From Spirulina sp. SIO3F2 (GTDB taxonomy: Bacteria > Cyanobacteriota > Cyanobacteriia > Cyanobacteriales > Spirulinaceae): 38,851 nucleotides of DNA. How positions within the stretch are numbered: the first letter of the stretch is position 1; each line of letters starts with the position of its first letter. The position numbers and the translations under genes are program-made. The stretch lies in NCBI GenBank assembly GCA_010672165.1, contig JAAHHN010000038.1, forward strand, positions 1-38,851, read 5' to 3'. Shown here in pieces: positions 1 through 6,740 of this stretch. Below the pieces are notes generated by a model. That model saw only the letters and a list, made by a program, of their open reading frames with translations, had not been told where the DNA came from and did not search any database.

Positions 1-796
1 TGCGCTAGCGCATCTCAAGTTCGGCGATGTTCAGGGTGCAAAACTGGTGATTGATACCATTAATAGCGAATGGATATATACCGAAGCGCAAGGTGACTTA
101 GCTGCCTATTTAGCTGCTCAAGGTGCTTTTGAGCAAGCCTGGACTCTAGCCCATCAGGTGCAGAATGTGACGGTTTATCACGGTCATGTTGTTGATTGGG
201 ATACCACAACCCTCGCCCAACTGGATGCCTTTGTTAAGATTAGCCGCGCCTATGTGGAAGCCGGAGCGGGCGCTCGCGCTCGGCAGCTTCTTGAGCAGAT
301 CGTTACAGCAGCCCTTGAAGCACAATATATCCGCTATCTACCTGATGTTGCTCAACTTTATCTTCAGCTTGAGGCGCCCGAAAAAGCCAGAGAAGTTCTA
401 GAGTTAGCCACCCAGCCTGTATTCCATTCCAAGCCAGATTTTGATCGGTCTTGGGTTATTCGTGATATTGCGCTCGCCTATTGGCAACTTGGAGATATTG
501 AGGCGTCTCAAACTTGGTTTGAACTCGTCTTTGACCGCCTTAATCTGGGTGATAATAACGGCACTCAATATAATCCTGAGCAACTCCAACGCGAAATTAT
601 TGACTTTTATATTGAAACAGAACAGTTTGAGGCAGCCTATCAACTCGCCCTCAAGTCTCTTGAACGGGTGGCCAATGCCCAACGAGTTTGGTTAGCTGCC
701 CTAGCTGTGGGTGAATATGCCTTGCCCAGACAACTCTTGGCTGATTGCTCCGTTGAAGTGATGCATCAAGGGTTTGAACGTTTGAGCGACGATTAA
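1..796 (+). CDS. TPR-like repeat protein, 5' end outside window (partial)
   Basis: The reading frame is open from base 2, so this is the 3' part of a longer gene; the GTG at 47 is only an internal codon. The protein is made of amphipathic helical pairs of TPR type, with recurring patterns such as AYWQLGDIEAS and QLYLQLEAPEKA. It resembles the complete 520-residue secreted protein at 5145-6707 in composition and in motifs (compare LYWRLGETERY there), so the two are probably paralogues. No catalytic motif is visible; a protein-interaction role is inferred. Its stop codon (794-796) overlaps the stop of the convergent gene (793-795) within the palindrome TTAA. No terminator is seen. Confidence 0.7.
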   Translation, partial: ALAHLKFGDVQGAKLVIDTINSEWIYTEAQGDLAAYLAAQGAFEQAWTLAHQVQNVTVYHGHVVDWDTTTLAQLDAFVKISRAYVEAGAGARARQLLEQIVTAALEAQYIRYLPDVAQLYLQLEAPEKAREVLELATQPVFHSKPDFDRSWVIRDIALAYWQLGDIEASQTWFELVFDRLNLGDNNGTQYNPEQLQREIIDFYIETEQFEAAYQLALKSLERVANAQRVWLAALAVGEYALPRQLLADCSVEVMHQGFERLSDD

Positions 797-1248
797 CTCT
801 CCAACGCGATCGCCTCTCCCGACACATCCAACACTACCCCATCCCCATACCTCACCCCCTCAACCCAAGGTGCTACCACCTCCAACGTTGAGCGATCCTG
901 AAAATGGGCAGGCTTGGTTTCTGGATGGGGATAATAAATCCAGCCCGCAACCGTTTGCTCTCGTACTGTAAGCCGAACCTGTACAAACGAAAAATCCTCT
1001 GGTGGCGTCTCGCTAAACCACTCCACCTGCCGAAACGTGTAGTCCGGTTGACGCAGCGTAAACTGCTGGGGCGCAATATCCACATTCAGAGTCCCCCCGA
1101 AACAATCTGATAAATCCAGGCCCAACGCCTTAAAGAATGGCATCTGCATCACCACCGAACCCTCAGGATAAGGGCTATCCGCTGCACGACCTGAAGCCAC
1201 TTGATATCCTGGTTTAATGATTCCCGGTATGGTCAAGATTGATGACAT
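793..1248 (-). CDS. DUF120 / CTP-dependent riboflavin-kinase-like protein
   Basis: A protein of about 151 residues. The start at 1248 is chosen over an upstream in-frame start at 1284 because GAGGAG lies 6 nt before the ATG. The layout matches the archaeal CTP-dependent riboflavin kinase fold (DUF120, RibK of Methanocaldococcus): an N-terminal G-x-x-V-A-S-G-R-A stretch, a central LGLDLS then GGTLNVDI signature, and a C-terminal STLEVVAPWVEGVRYGDGV block resembling the family's E-x-I-A-P-v-x-L-R-e-x-x-x-L-x-D-G-D end. Cyanobacteria normally make FMN with bifunctional RibF, so the substrate here is uncertain; an FMN/flavin-related or orphan role is inference. The gene faces the Rieske gene head to head, and their start regions overlap by 7 bp. 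Family assignment is from pattern memory only. Confidence 0.6.
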   Translation of the reverse strand: MSSILTIPGIIKPGYQVASGRAADSPYPEGSVVMQMPFFKALGLDLSDCFGGTLNVDIAPQQFTLRQPDYTFRQVEWFSETPPEDFSFVQVRLTVREQTVAGWIYYPHPETKPAHFQDRSTLEVVAPWVEGVRYGDGVVLDVSGEAIALES

Positions 1249-2342
1249 CTTCTGCTCCTCTCGCAACGCCCAAAACACCAACACACAATCTTACGCCTCG
1301 CGCAATTCGCACCTGTGGCATCAATTTTAACCACTGGTATGTCGTCGCCAGTAGCACCGAAGTCACCGATCAGCCCTATCCTGTGACCCTCTGGAAACAG
1401 GCGATCGTTCTGTTTCGAGACCAAGCAGGTCAAGTTCACACGATCGAAGATCGCTGTCCCCATCGTCAGGTGCTGCTCAGCGAAGGCAAAGTGGTGGGCA
1501 ATCATCTCGTCTGCGCCTATCACGGTTGGGAATTTGCAGCCGACGGTCGGTGTGCGGCTATCCCCTATCTTGCCGAAAACCAGAAACTCCCCAACTGCCA
1601 GCTCCAGATTTATCCAGTGCGTGAGCAAGATGGCTTTATCTGGCTATTTCCCGGCGAAGCTGACCCGGAGACCGTGCCCCTGATGGGCTTACCAGAATGG
1701 GAGCACCTTAACTACATTGGTTCATTTACCACGATCGACTGTCCAGGACATTATTCCTTTCTGATTGAGAACCTGATGGATATGTACCACGGGCATCTCC
1801 ATGACAATTACCAAGCTTGGGCATCGGCTCAGTTGCAAGCGCTAGAAACCAGCGCGACCCGTGTCGATGCCCATTACGAAGCCCAGAGCTACTACCGCAT
1901 TGATAAGATTTGGTCGGTTTCGCAGCTCTTTATCCCCGTCCTACGCCAACTCCACCCGGAACCCTTGGATGTGAGCTATGTTTATCCCCATTGGGCATCA
2001 CGGCTGGGGGATGATTTCAAGATTTATTGTCTCTTTTGCCCGGTGGATGAGACTCGCACCCGTGCTTATTTGATCCATTTCACCTCATTGCAACGGTTTT
2101 GGCGGTTGCACAAGTTGCCGATCGCGTTTCGGCGGGGGGTGAAGAATTTGCTCTTCAATGCTGCCAAAGGGCTACTCGATAACCTGGTTCGGCAAGATGT
2201 GGCGATGATTGAGCAGGAACAAGCGGCTTTTAATGAGAATCCTCAACAACGGGGTTATGAGTTAAATCGAGCGATCGCGGCAGTGCAGAAGCTCATTTGG
2301 CAGCAAGCCCAAGCAGAATCTGAGGAGGCGCGATCGCAATGA
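1242..2342 (+). CDS. Rieske [2Fe-2S] ring-hydroxylating oxygenase, PaO/CAO-like
   Basis: A soluble Rieske non-haem iron oxygenase of about 366 residues. The Rieske cluster motif is DRCPHR (Cys72, His74) followed by CAYHGW (Cys91, His94). The mononuclear iron site is in ENLMDMYHGHLH (Asp179, His182, His186), with a likely acidic third ligand in RQDVAMIEQEQ. Such enzymes hydroxylate or open aromatic rings or pigments using electrons from a separate reductase or ferredoxin; the substrate cannot be read from sequence. The ATG at 1242 (or TTG 1239) is the only start before conserved sequence and has no Shine-Dalgarno, unlike the opposing gene. The next gene, a methyltransferase, overlaps by ATGA, so the two products probably act together. 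Confidence 0.85.
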   Translation: MTSSAPLATPKTPTHNLTPRAIRTCGINFNHWYVVASSTEVTDQPYPVTLWKQAIVLFRDQAGQVHTIEDRCPHRQVLLSEGKVVGNHLVCAYHGWEFAADGRCAAIPYLAENQKLPNCQLQIYPVREQDGFIWLFPGEADPETVPLMGLPEWEHLNYIGSFTTIDCPGHYSFLIENLMDMYHGHLHDNYQAWASAQLQALETSATRVDAHYEAQSYYRIDKIWSVSQLFIPVLRQLHPEPLDVSYVYPHWASRLGDDFKIYCLFCPVDETRTRAYLIHFTSLQRFWRLHKLPIAFRRGVKNLLFNAAKGLLDNLVRQDVAMIEQEQAAFNENPQQRGYELNRAIAAVQKLIWQQAQAESEEARSQ

Positions 2343-3148
2343 CCAACCCCACAACAGCATCCTATGCCTTTGCCCCCATCGATCCAGCTTTTGAACAGGC
2401 CCGCCTCAGGGCACTCGAAGCGGCGTTTGACCCCACCACACACCAGTGGCTCCAACAAGCGGGATTAGCCCCTGGTCAAACCTGCTTGGAACTTGGCCCT
2501 GGCGCAGGCTCGATTGCCCAATGGCTGAGTAATGCGGTCACAGCGACCGGCCGAGTGGTGGCGATCGACCGTGACCCTACCCATTGGCAGGAGATTCAGG
2601 CTCCGAATTTAGAAAAAGTCATTACAGATCTCAGCCAATGGGATTGGCCGATCGCACAGTTTGACTTGATCCATGCCCGCTACGTTTTAGTGCATATTCC
2701 CCAAGCGATAACGCTCTTGCCACAATTGTGGGCAGCGCTTAAGCCAGGGGGAACGCTCGTGCTCGAAGAACCGGATTTTAGTCTGGCTCGCTTTGTTCAC
2801 GGCCCTGCTGATATGGAACCAGCCGTTCAACAGGTCAACCGGGCGATCGCAGCCATGTTTACCCAAAAAGGTCTTGATCCAGCCTGGGCTTTGCAGATGC
2901 CTGCCCAACTCGCAGCGGCTAATTTCAGCCTTGAGTCTAGCCAGGTGGAGGCGCACCTCTGCCCAGGTCACGCTCCAATCGCCCGCCTGATGGAACAGTC
3001 CGCGCAGGTTTTGGCCGCACAATATTTAGCCACAGGTGAAGCGACTCCAGAAGCCCTAGATGCCTACTGCGCAGCAGCCCATAACCCTAAAGTTTGGGCG
3101 ATCTATTACACGACTGTGCGCGCGATCGCCCGTCGTTCTCCTGGCTGA
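2339..3148 (+). CDS. Class I SAM-dependent methyltransferase
   Basis: A 269-residue protein with the SAM-binding motif I LELGPGAGSIAQWL at about residues 44-57, followed by the acidic VVAIDRDP that ends strand beta-2, then FDLIHARYVLVHIP and LKPGGTLVLEEPDF (motifs II and III region). This is a small-molecule methyltransferase fold similar to UbiE/Methyltransf_11 relatives; the acceptor is unknown. The start ATG overlaps the Rieske stop (ATGA), and AGGAGG at 2323-2328 lies 10 nt upstream, with a HIP1 octamer filling the spacer. Coupling to the oxygenase suggests hydroxylation followed by methylation of the same ring compound; this is inference. Confidence 0.85.
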   Translation: MTNPTTASYAFAPIDPAFEQARLRALEAAFDPTTHQWLQQAGLAPGQTCLELGPGAGSIAQWLSNAVTATGRVVAIDRDPTHWQEIQAPNLEKVITDLSQWDWPIAQFDLIHARYVLVHIPQAITLLPQLWAALKPGGTLVLEEPDFSLARFVHGPADMEPAVQQVNRAIAAMFTQKGLDPAWALQMPAQLAAANFSLESSQVEAHLCPGHAPIARLMEQSAQVLAAQYLATGEATPEALDAYCAAAHNPKVWAIYYTTVRAIARRSPG

Positions 3149-3213
3149 TCCCGTCGCACCGTAGAATGAAAGGACTTTAGAACACGTTTTAAACAAAATC
3201 CGCTTAAAAACCG

Positions 3214-4083
3214 ATGGGTAAGACAGTTTGGGAACTCGATTTCTACTCCCGACCGATTTTCGATGAAAACAAGAAAAAGGTTTGGGAACTGTTAATCTGC
3301 GAAAGTCCGCTTTCGGTGGCGCGATCGCCCGAGAGTCTGTTTCGGTTCTCGAAGTTCACCAGCAGCAAGTCGGTTAACTCCATCTGGCTCAAAGGTGCAA
3401 TTGAGGAGGCGATCGCTGAGGCTCCAGCCCCGCCCCAGCGGATTCGTTTTTTCCGCCGCCCGATGAACAATATGATTATCAAAGCCTGTGAGGATGCTGG
3501 GCTAGTCGCTCTCCCTAGTCGGCGCACCTATGCCCTCAATGCTTGGCTAGCTGAGCGACTCCGGGATGTTTATCCGCAGCAGGAGGGTTATGATGAGGCG
3601 GCGGCGAACAATGCATCGGTGCAATACCCCGCACTGAATGCGATCGCGTTACCGGATGCGGTGCGGGGCGATAAGGGCGATCGCTGGGCGCTCGTTAACC
3701 TCGACGCCGCAGCGCTACAAGAAATGACGGAATGGGAGATTGCCTTTGGTGAGGGTTTCCCGTTGGAGTTGGCAGACATCAAACCCGAGACCCAAATCCC
3801 TGGTTTGCTGATGTTTTCGCCTCGCGCCATGCCCCTGAGTGGTTGGATGGCGGGTCTAGAACTCGGTTATCTCCATCTCCAAACCAACCCGTTGCCCCGA
3901 ATCTGCCTAGAAACAGGCAGCAGCGACAGTTGGATTGTGGCAGATTTGAAGTCGGATGCGACAGTGGCAGAGGCCAAGCGGTTTGAAGCGGCGAAGCAGC
4001 AGAGTGATGGGGTTCACTTTTTGGCGATTCAGGCGCGTCAGGAGGATGAGTCGTTTGCAGGATTTTGGCTGTTGAAACAATAG
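3214..4083 (+). CDS. Tab2/Atab2 family RNA-binding protein
   Basis: A 289-residue protein starting MGKTVWELDFYSRPIFDENKK, the characteristic opening of the Tab2/Atab2 family (DUF1092), and ending with the family's FWLL signature (GFWLLKQ). In Chlamydomonas and Arabidopsis the homologues bind RNA and are needed for translation of photosystem I and II reaction-centre mRNAs; a related role in photosystem biogenesis is expected in cyanobacteria. Internal family blocks are visible, such as the FFRRPMNNMI region and the GLLMFSPRAMPLSGWMAGLEL region near residue 200. It is a single gene separated from its upstream neighbour by 65 bp. A MITE-like repeat begins 3 bp after its stop codon. Confidence 0.9.
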   Translation: MGKTVWELDFYSRPIFDENKKKVWELLICESPLSVARSPESLFRFSKFTSSKSVNSIWLKGAIEEAIAEAPAPPQRIRFFRRPMNNMIIKACEDAGLVALPSRRTYALNAWLAERLRDVYPQQEGYDEAAANNASVQYPALNAIALPDAVRGDKGDRWALVNLDAAALQEMTEWEIAFGEGFPLELADIKPETQIPGLLMFSPRAMPLSGWMAGLELGYLHLQTNPLPRICLETGSSDSWIVADLKSDATVAEAKRFEAAKQQSDGVHFLAIQARQEDESFAGFWLLKQ

Positions 4084-4085
4084 TC

Positions 4086-4215
4086 TAGGGGCTGTTGTCA
4101 GTTAGATTTTAAACTCCGGCTATGACTGACTTAAAGCCCCTTTTCCTGTTTTTGGGGTCGGGCGCTCTATCCCTTGTCCCATCAGACTTCTGATGTTAAC
4201 TGACGACACGCCCTA
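4086..4215 (+). mobile_element. MITE-like repeat, copy 1 (TA-flanked, 130 bp)
   Basis: The element is bounded by TA and has imperfect terminal inverted repeats: the left end reads TAGGGGCTGTTGTCAGTTAG and the complement of the right end reads TAGGGCGTGTCGTCAGTTAA. It has no coding capacity. Two further copies in the same orientation lie at 16236-16366 and 17509-17638, sharing the internal core GTCGGGCGCTCTATC and GACTTCTG. The TA flanks fit target duplication by an IS630/Tc1-like or IS5-type transposase acting in trans; which one is inference. The copy starts 3 bp after the Tab2 stop codon, so it may also work as the transcript end. Confidence 0.8.
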
Positions 4216-4219
4216 AGAT

Positions 4220-4235
4220 TTACATAATAATGTAA
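4220..4235. promoter_or_regulatory. Perfect 16-bp dyad upstream of glbN
   Basis: TTACAT-AATA-ATGTAA is a perfect palindrome (6-bp arms, 4-bp centre), about 160 bp before the glbN start and 5 bp from the right end of MITE copy 1. It looks like the operator of a dimeric regulator. The spacing TAC-N8-GTA is the reverse of the NtcA half-sites, so NtcA is not supported. The regulator is unknown. Confidence 0.35.
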
Positions 4236-4395
4236 GGGACAAGATTTCCTCCTTCGAGGACACTACATAGATATGCCTCAATTCAACTCGCAACCCCAAC
4301 AAAAAGCTTAAAATTCTGGTTATCTCACCGAAGATAGTTTAGCGTCAGACAGGTGGTTTGCCACCACTTGCATTACAGAAGTTGGAGACAATTGC

Positions 4396-4770
4396 ATGTC
4401 AACTTTATTTGAGAAACTCGGTGGTACCGATGCCGTTCATGCTGCTGTTGATAAGTTTTATGAACGTGTTTTAAATGACGATCGCGTTAAACATTTTTTT
4501 GAAGGGGTTGATATGGTCAAGCAGAAAGGCCATCAACGGGCATTTCTGACCTATGCTTTTGGCGGTGCGCCTCAATATGATGGCCGCACGATGCGTGCAG
4601 CTCACAAAACCTTAGTTGAAGAGCAGGGCTTAAAGGGTGAGCATTTTGACGCGATCGCAGAAGATCTGGTGCTGACGCTGCAAGAGATGGGGGTTTCTCA
4701 AGATTTAATTGATGAAGTTGTCGCTATTGCAGGTGCGCCTCAGCATCGCAGTGATGTTCTCAATGAATAG
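4396..4770 (+). CDS. glbN: Group I truncated haemoglobin (cyanoglobin)
   Basis: A 124-residue 2/2 haemoglobin, the same length and nearly the same framework as Synechocystis GlbN. The haem-ligand histidines fall at the known numbers: distal His46 (KGHQRAF) and proximal His70 (RAAHKTL). His117 (PQHRSD) is also present, the residue that in Synechocystis GlbN bonds covalently to the haem 2-vinyl group. The protein binds haem in the cytoplasm and is linked to protection from reactive nitrogen species (established for Synechococcus 7002 GlbN). The ATG at 4396 follows GGAGA at 4384-4388. A GGTGG/CCACC hairpin lies at about 4351-4364 in the leader, and a perfect dyad lies further upstream. It is monocistronic and followed by a strong hairpin. 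Confidence 0.95.
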   Translation: MSTLFEKLGGTDAVHAAVDKFYERVLNDDRVKHFFEGVDMVKQKGHQRAFLTYAFGGAPQYDGRTMRAAHKTLVEEQGLKGEHFDAIAEDLVLTLQEMGVSQDLIDEVVAIAGAPQHRSDVLNE

Positions 4771-4818
4771 TCCCATCAGTCGATCGGTTTGAGACCTGTT
4801 TGTGTAGTAATTCTTAAG

Positions 4819-4858
4819 AAGATAGCCCAGCACAGTAGAGTTTGTGTTGGGCTATCTT
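4819..4858 (+). terminator. Hairpin downstream of glbN
   Basis: Left arm AAGATAGCCCAGCACA (4819-4834) pairs with TGTGTTGGGCTATCTT (4843-4858): a 16-bp stem with a single G-T wobble and an 8-nt loop. There is no long U tract after it, but stem strength and position 48 bp after the glbN stop fit transcription termination. Confidence 0.65.
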
Positions 4859-4924
4859 CTGATCAAGATAACTAAAAATCTACTCATACCGAATCCGGTC
4901 ATTAAAACCAAAGAATTTTCCTGA

Positions 4925-4985
4925 TGTAGGGGCTGGGTCTCTCTGCCCTACGGGGTATTTATTCTCGGTGCATACAAAGCGGATT
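4925..4985. repeat. Fragment of a TGTAGGGG-type palindromic repeat in a gene-free stretch
   Basis: The gene-free stretch 4859-5144 contains TGTAGGGGCTGGGTCTC followed by TGCCCTACGGGG. The first part matches the left end of the better-preserved repeat at 36202-36316 (TGTAGGGGTTTGGGTCTC). It appears to be a degraded copy of a dispersed palindromic element of the kind common in cyanobacteria. Nothing else recognisable is seen in this stretch. Confidence 0.45.
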
Positions 4986-5144
4986 TCGTATCACTGTGTA
5001 TTGGAACTCCTGGAGGTTTCTTGAGCAGGGTAAGTGCAAGAAAAAGATGTTGATTTTTGCCTTTCAGTAGGATAGATGCATCTAATTTAGGTCAATTCAT
5101 ATGAACCATTCAAAACTTCTGGGTCAGAAATCATTGAATCAATA

Positions 5145-6707
5145 TTAATGTGAGCGATAGCAATCTATGAACTCAAGCCAGTATTCACGTTTAACTTCAA
5201 AAAAGCTCACTGTAGAGAATCTGTCATTCCAACTCTCTATACTTTCCCTGGCCTGTTGATATTCACGTTGCTCAACCAACTCACCCAAGAATGAAAGCTC
5301 TTGTATTAAGTCATGGCGGTTCCAATGGTAAAACTCGGAATCCTCGATCTCATGAGCTGCGATCAAAGCGCTCTCATAGTCCTCTTTTGCCAAAAAATCT
5401 TCAATTATTTTGACGAGGAGTATGTTTTTCGCTGGCCGGTAAAAATCACCGAATCTCAAAAATTCTAAGGCTAATTCAAACTCTTCGATCTCAATCATAA
5501 ATTCGGCAACCCATTGATTTTGGTTACGGTCTGCAACTACTAATCGATTACCCCAGACAATATCCACCTTCAGAATATCCTCCAAAATTCGCTGATAGCG
5601 TTCAGTCTCCCCTAGCCGCCAGTAGAGTTTTGCAACGTCAAGAAGAACGAAATAACGATGTTCCCAGACCAAGCTAAACTCATACTGCTCCCGTCGGGGT
5701 AGATAATCTTCTTGCTGAAGATCTGATAAATGTTCTTCAAATGTCCGTTGCTCATTTTGAGCTTGAATTTGTGTGAGGAGATCTTTGGCTTGATCGATAT
5801 CATTGAGATCAATATAGACATCCGCTATATCGAGTAGTACAGCAACATAAAAAGGGTTAATAATGCCTCGCATTTCCGAGTTAACAATATCCAACGTTTG
5901 TCGAGCAAGGTGAGGTTGTTCGGCTGCGACATAGGCTTTACTGAGCCTCGTCAAAGTAGACCAGCGTTGCCGTTGTTTGATTGTAGGGGATTGGGAACGC
6001 CCAATGCTATACGCAAAATCACTTGCATGACTTAGATTTCCTTGGGCAATTAAATATTCAATCAGTAATATTTTTCCTTCTACATATCGACGGTGTTCAG
6101 AGTCGATCGATTCAACGGCGACTTCAGCCTGCTTAAGGTCATGATTATCTAAATGAAATTGGGCTGTATTCAGAAAAACTAACGCTTGACCATCATTCCA
6201 ATCGGCATCAACAGCACGACCTGGAGGTAATGGTGTATTCATCAAAGTCCAAGCCTGTTCAAATTCACCCGCCCGAGCATACAACTCGGCAGCCTGTGAC
6301 ACAATTTGGAATGGAATAGCATAACGTGACTCTAGAGATTGTTCAAGGGCGGACTCTAACAAAATAAAAGCAGGCTCAGAATGCTGGATTTCAATATAAG
6401 CTTTGGCAAGCTGTAATTGGAAATAAGCACCGAGAATCTGCTCTGCTGGCTCTGCGGTGTTAGCATCAAGTTCTCGCAAATAAGCCAGGAGTGTATCAAG
6501 CGTCTGAGCTGCGGCTTCACCTTGACCTGACTGATATTGTTCCTGGGCAGTGGCGATCGCCCTATCACTCATCCGATAGGGATCGGCATAAGCAAGCTCT
6601 CGGGGATCAAGGGTTTCACAGGCAGCAGGAACATCTAATGCTTGAGCTGGCGATGTGATGCTGGAAAAACTTAAACACCCAGCCAAAACAATGGTCAGAC
6701 TTTTCAT
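5145..6707 (-). CDS. Secreted TPR-like repeat protein
   Basis: A 520-residue protein with an N-terminal signal peptide (MKSLTIVLAGCLSFSSITSP, likely cut after AQA near residue 23), so it is probably periplasmic. The rest is a chain of helical pairs of degenerate TPR type (for example AKAYIEIQHSEPAF, ELYARAGEFEQAW, DVAKLYWRLGETE) from about residue 60 to the C terminus. There is no enzymatic motif. It resembles the truncated protein at the window start. It lies 33 bp after the GT39-type gene on the same strand and could be cotranscribed with it, possibly as a scaffold for envelope assembly; that is inference. Specific function is unknown. Confidence 0.75.
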   Translation of the reverse strand: MKSLTIVLAGCLSFSSITSPAQALDVPAACETLDPRELAYADPYRMSDRAIATAQEQYQSGQGEAAAQTLDTLLAYLRELDANTAEPAEQILGAYFQLQLAKAYIEIQHSEPAFILLESALEQSLESRYAIPFQIVSQAAELYARAGEFEQAWTLMNTPLPPGRAVDADWNDGQALVFLNTAQFHLDNHDLKQAEVAVESIDSEHRRYVEGKILLIEYLIAQGNLSHASDFAYSIGRSQSPTIKQRQRWSTLTRLSKAYVAAEQPHLARQTLDIVNSEMRGIINPFYVAVLLDIADVYIDLNDIDQAKDLLTQIQAQNEQRTFEEHLSDLQQEDYLPRREQYEFSLVWEHRYFVLLDVAKLYWRLGETERYQRILEDILKVDIVWGNRLVVADRNQNQWVAEFMIEIEEFELALEFLRFGDFYRPAKNILLVKIIEDFLAKEDYESALIAAHEIEDSEFYHWNRHDLIQELSFLGELVEQREYQQARESIESWNDRFSTVSFFEVKREYWLEFIDCYRSH

Positions 6708-6740
6708 GGACTGTGCGGTATGAAATACAGCATAGTCAGA

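Noticed and set aside
4220-4235. NtcA binding site upstream of glbN
   Set aside because: NtcA needs GTA-N8-TAC; here the half-sites are inverted (TAC-N8-GTA).
4273-4311. 12-codon ORF (MPQFNSQPQQKA) before glbN
   Set aside because: Too short to support; only a weak purine-rich stretch upstream and no conservation data.
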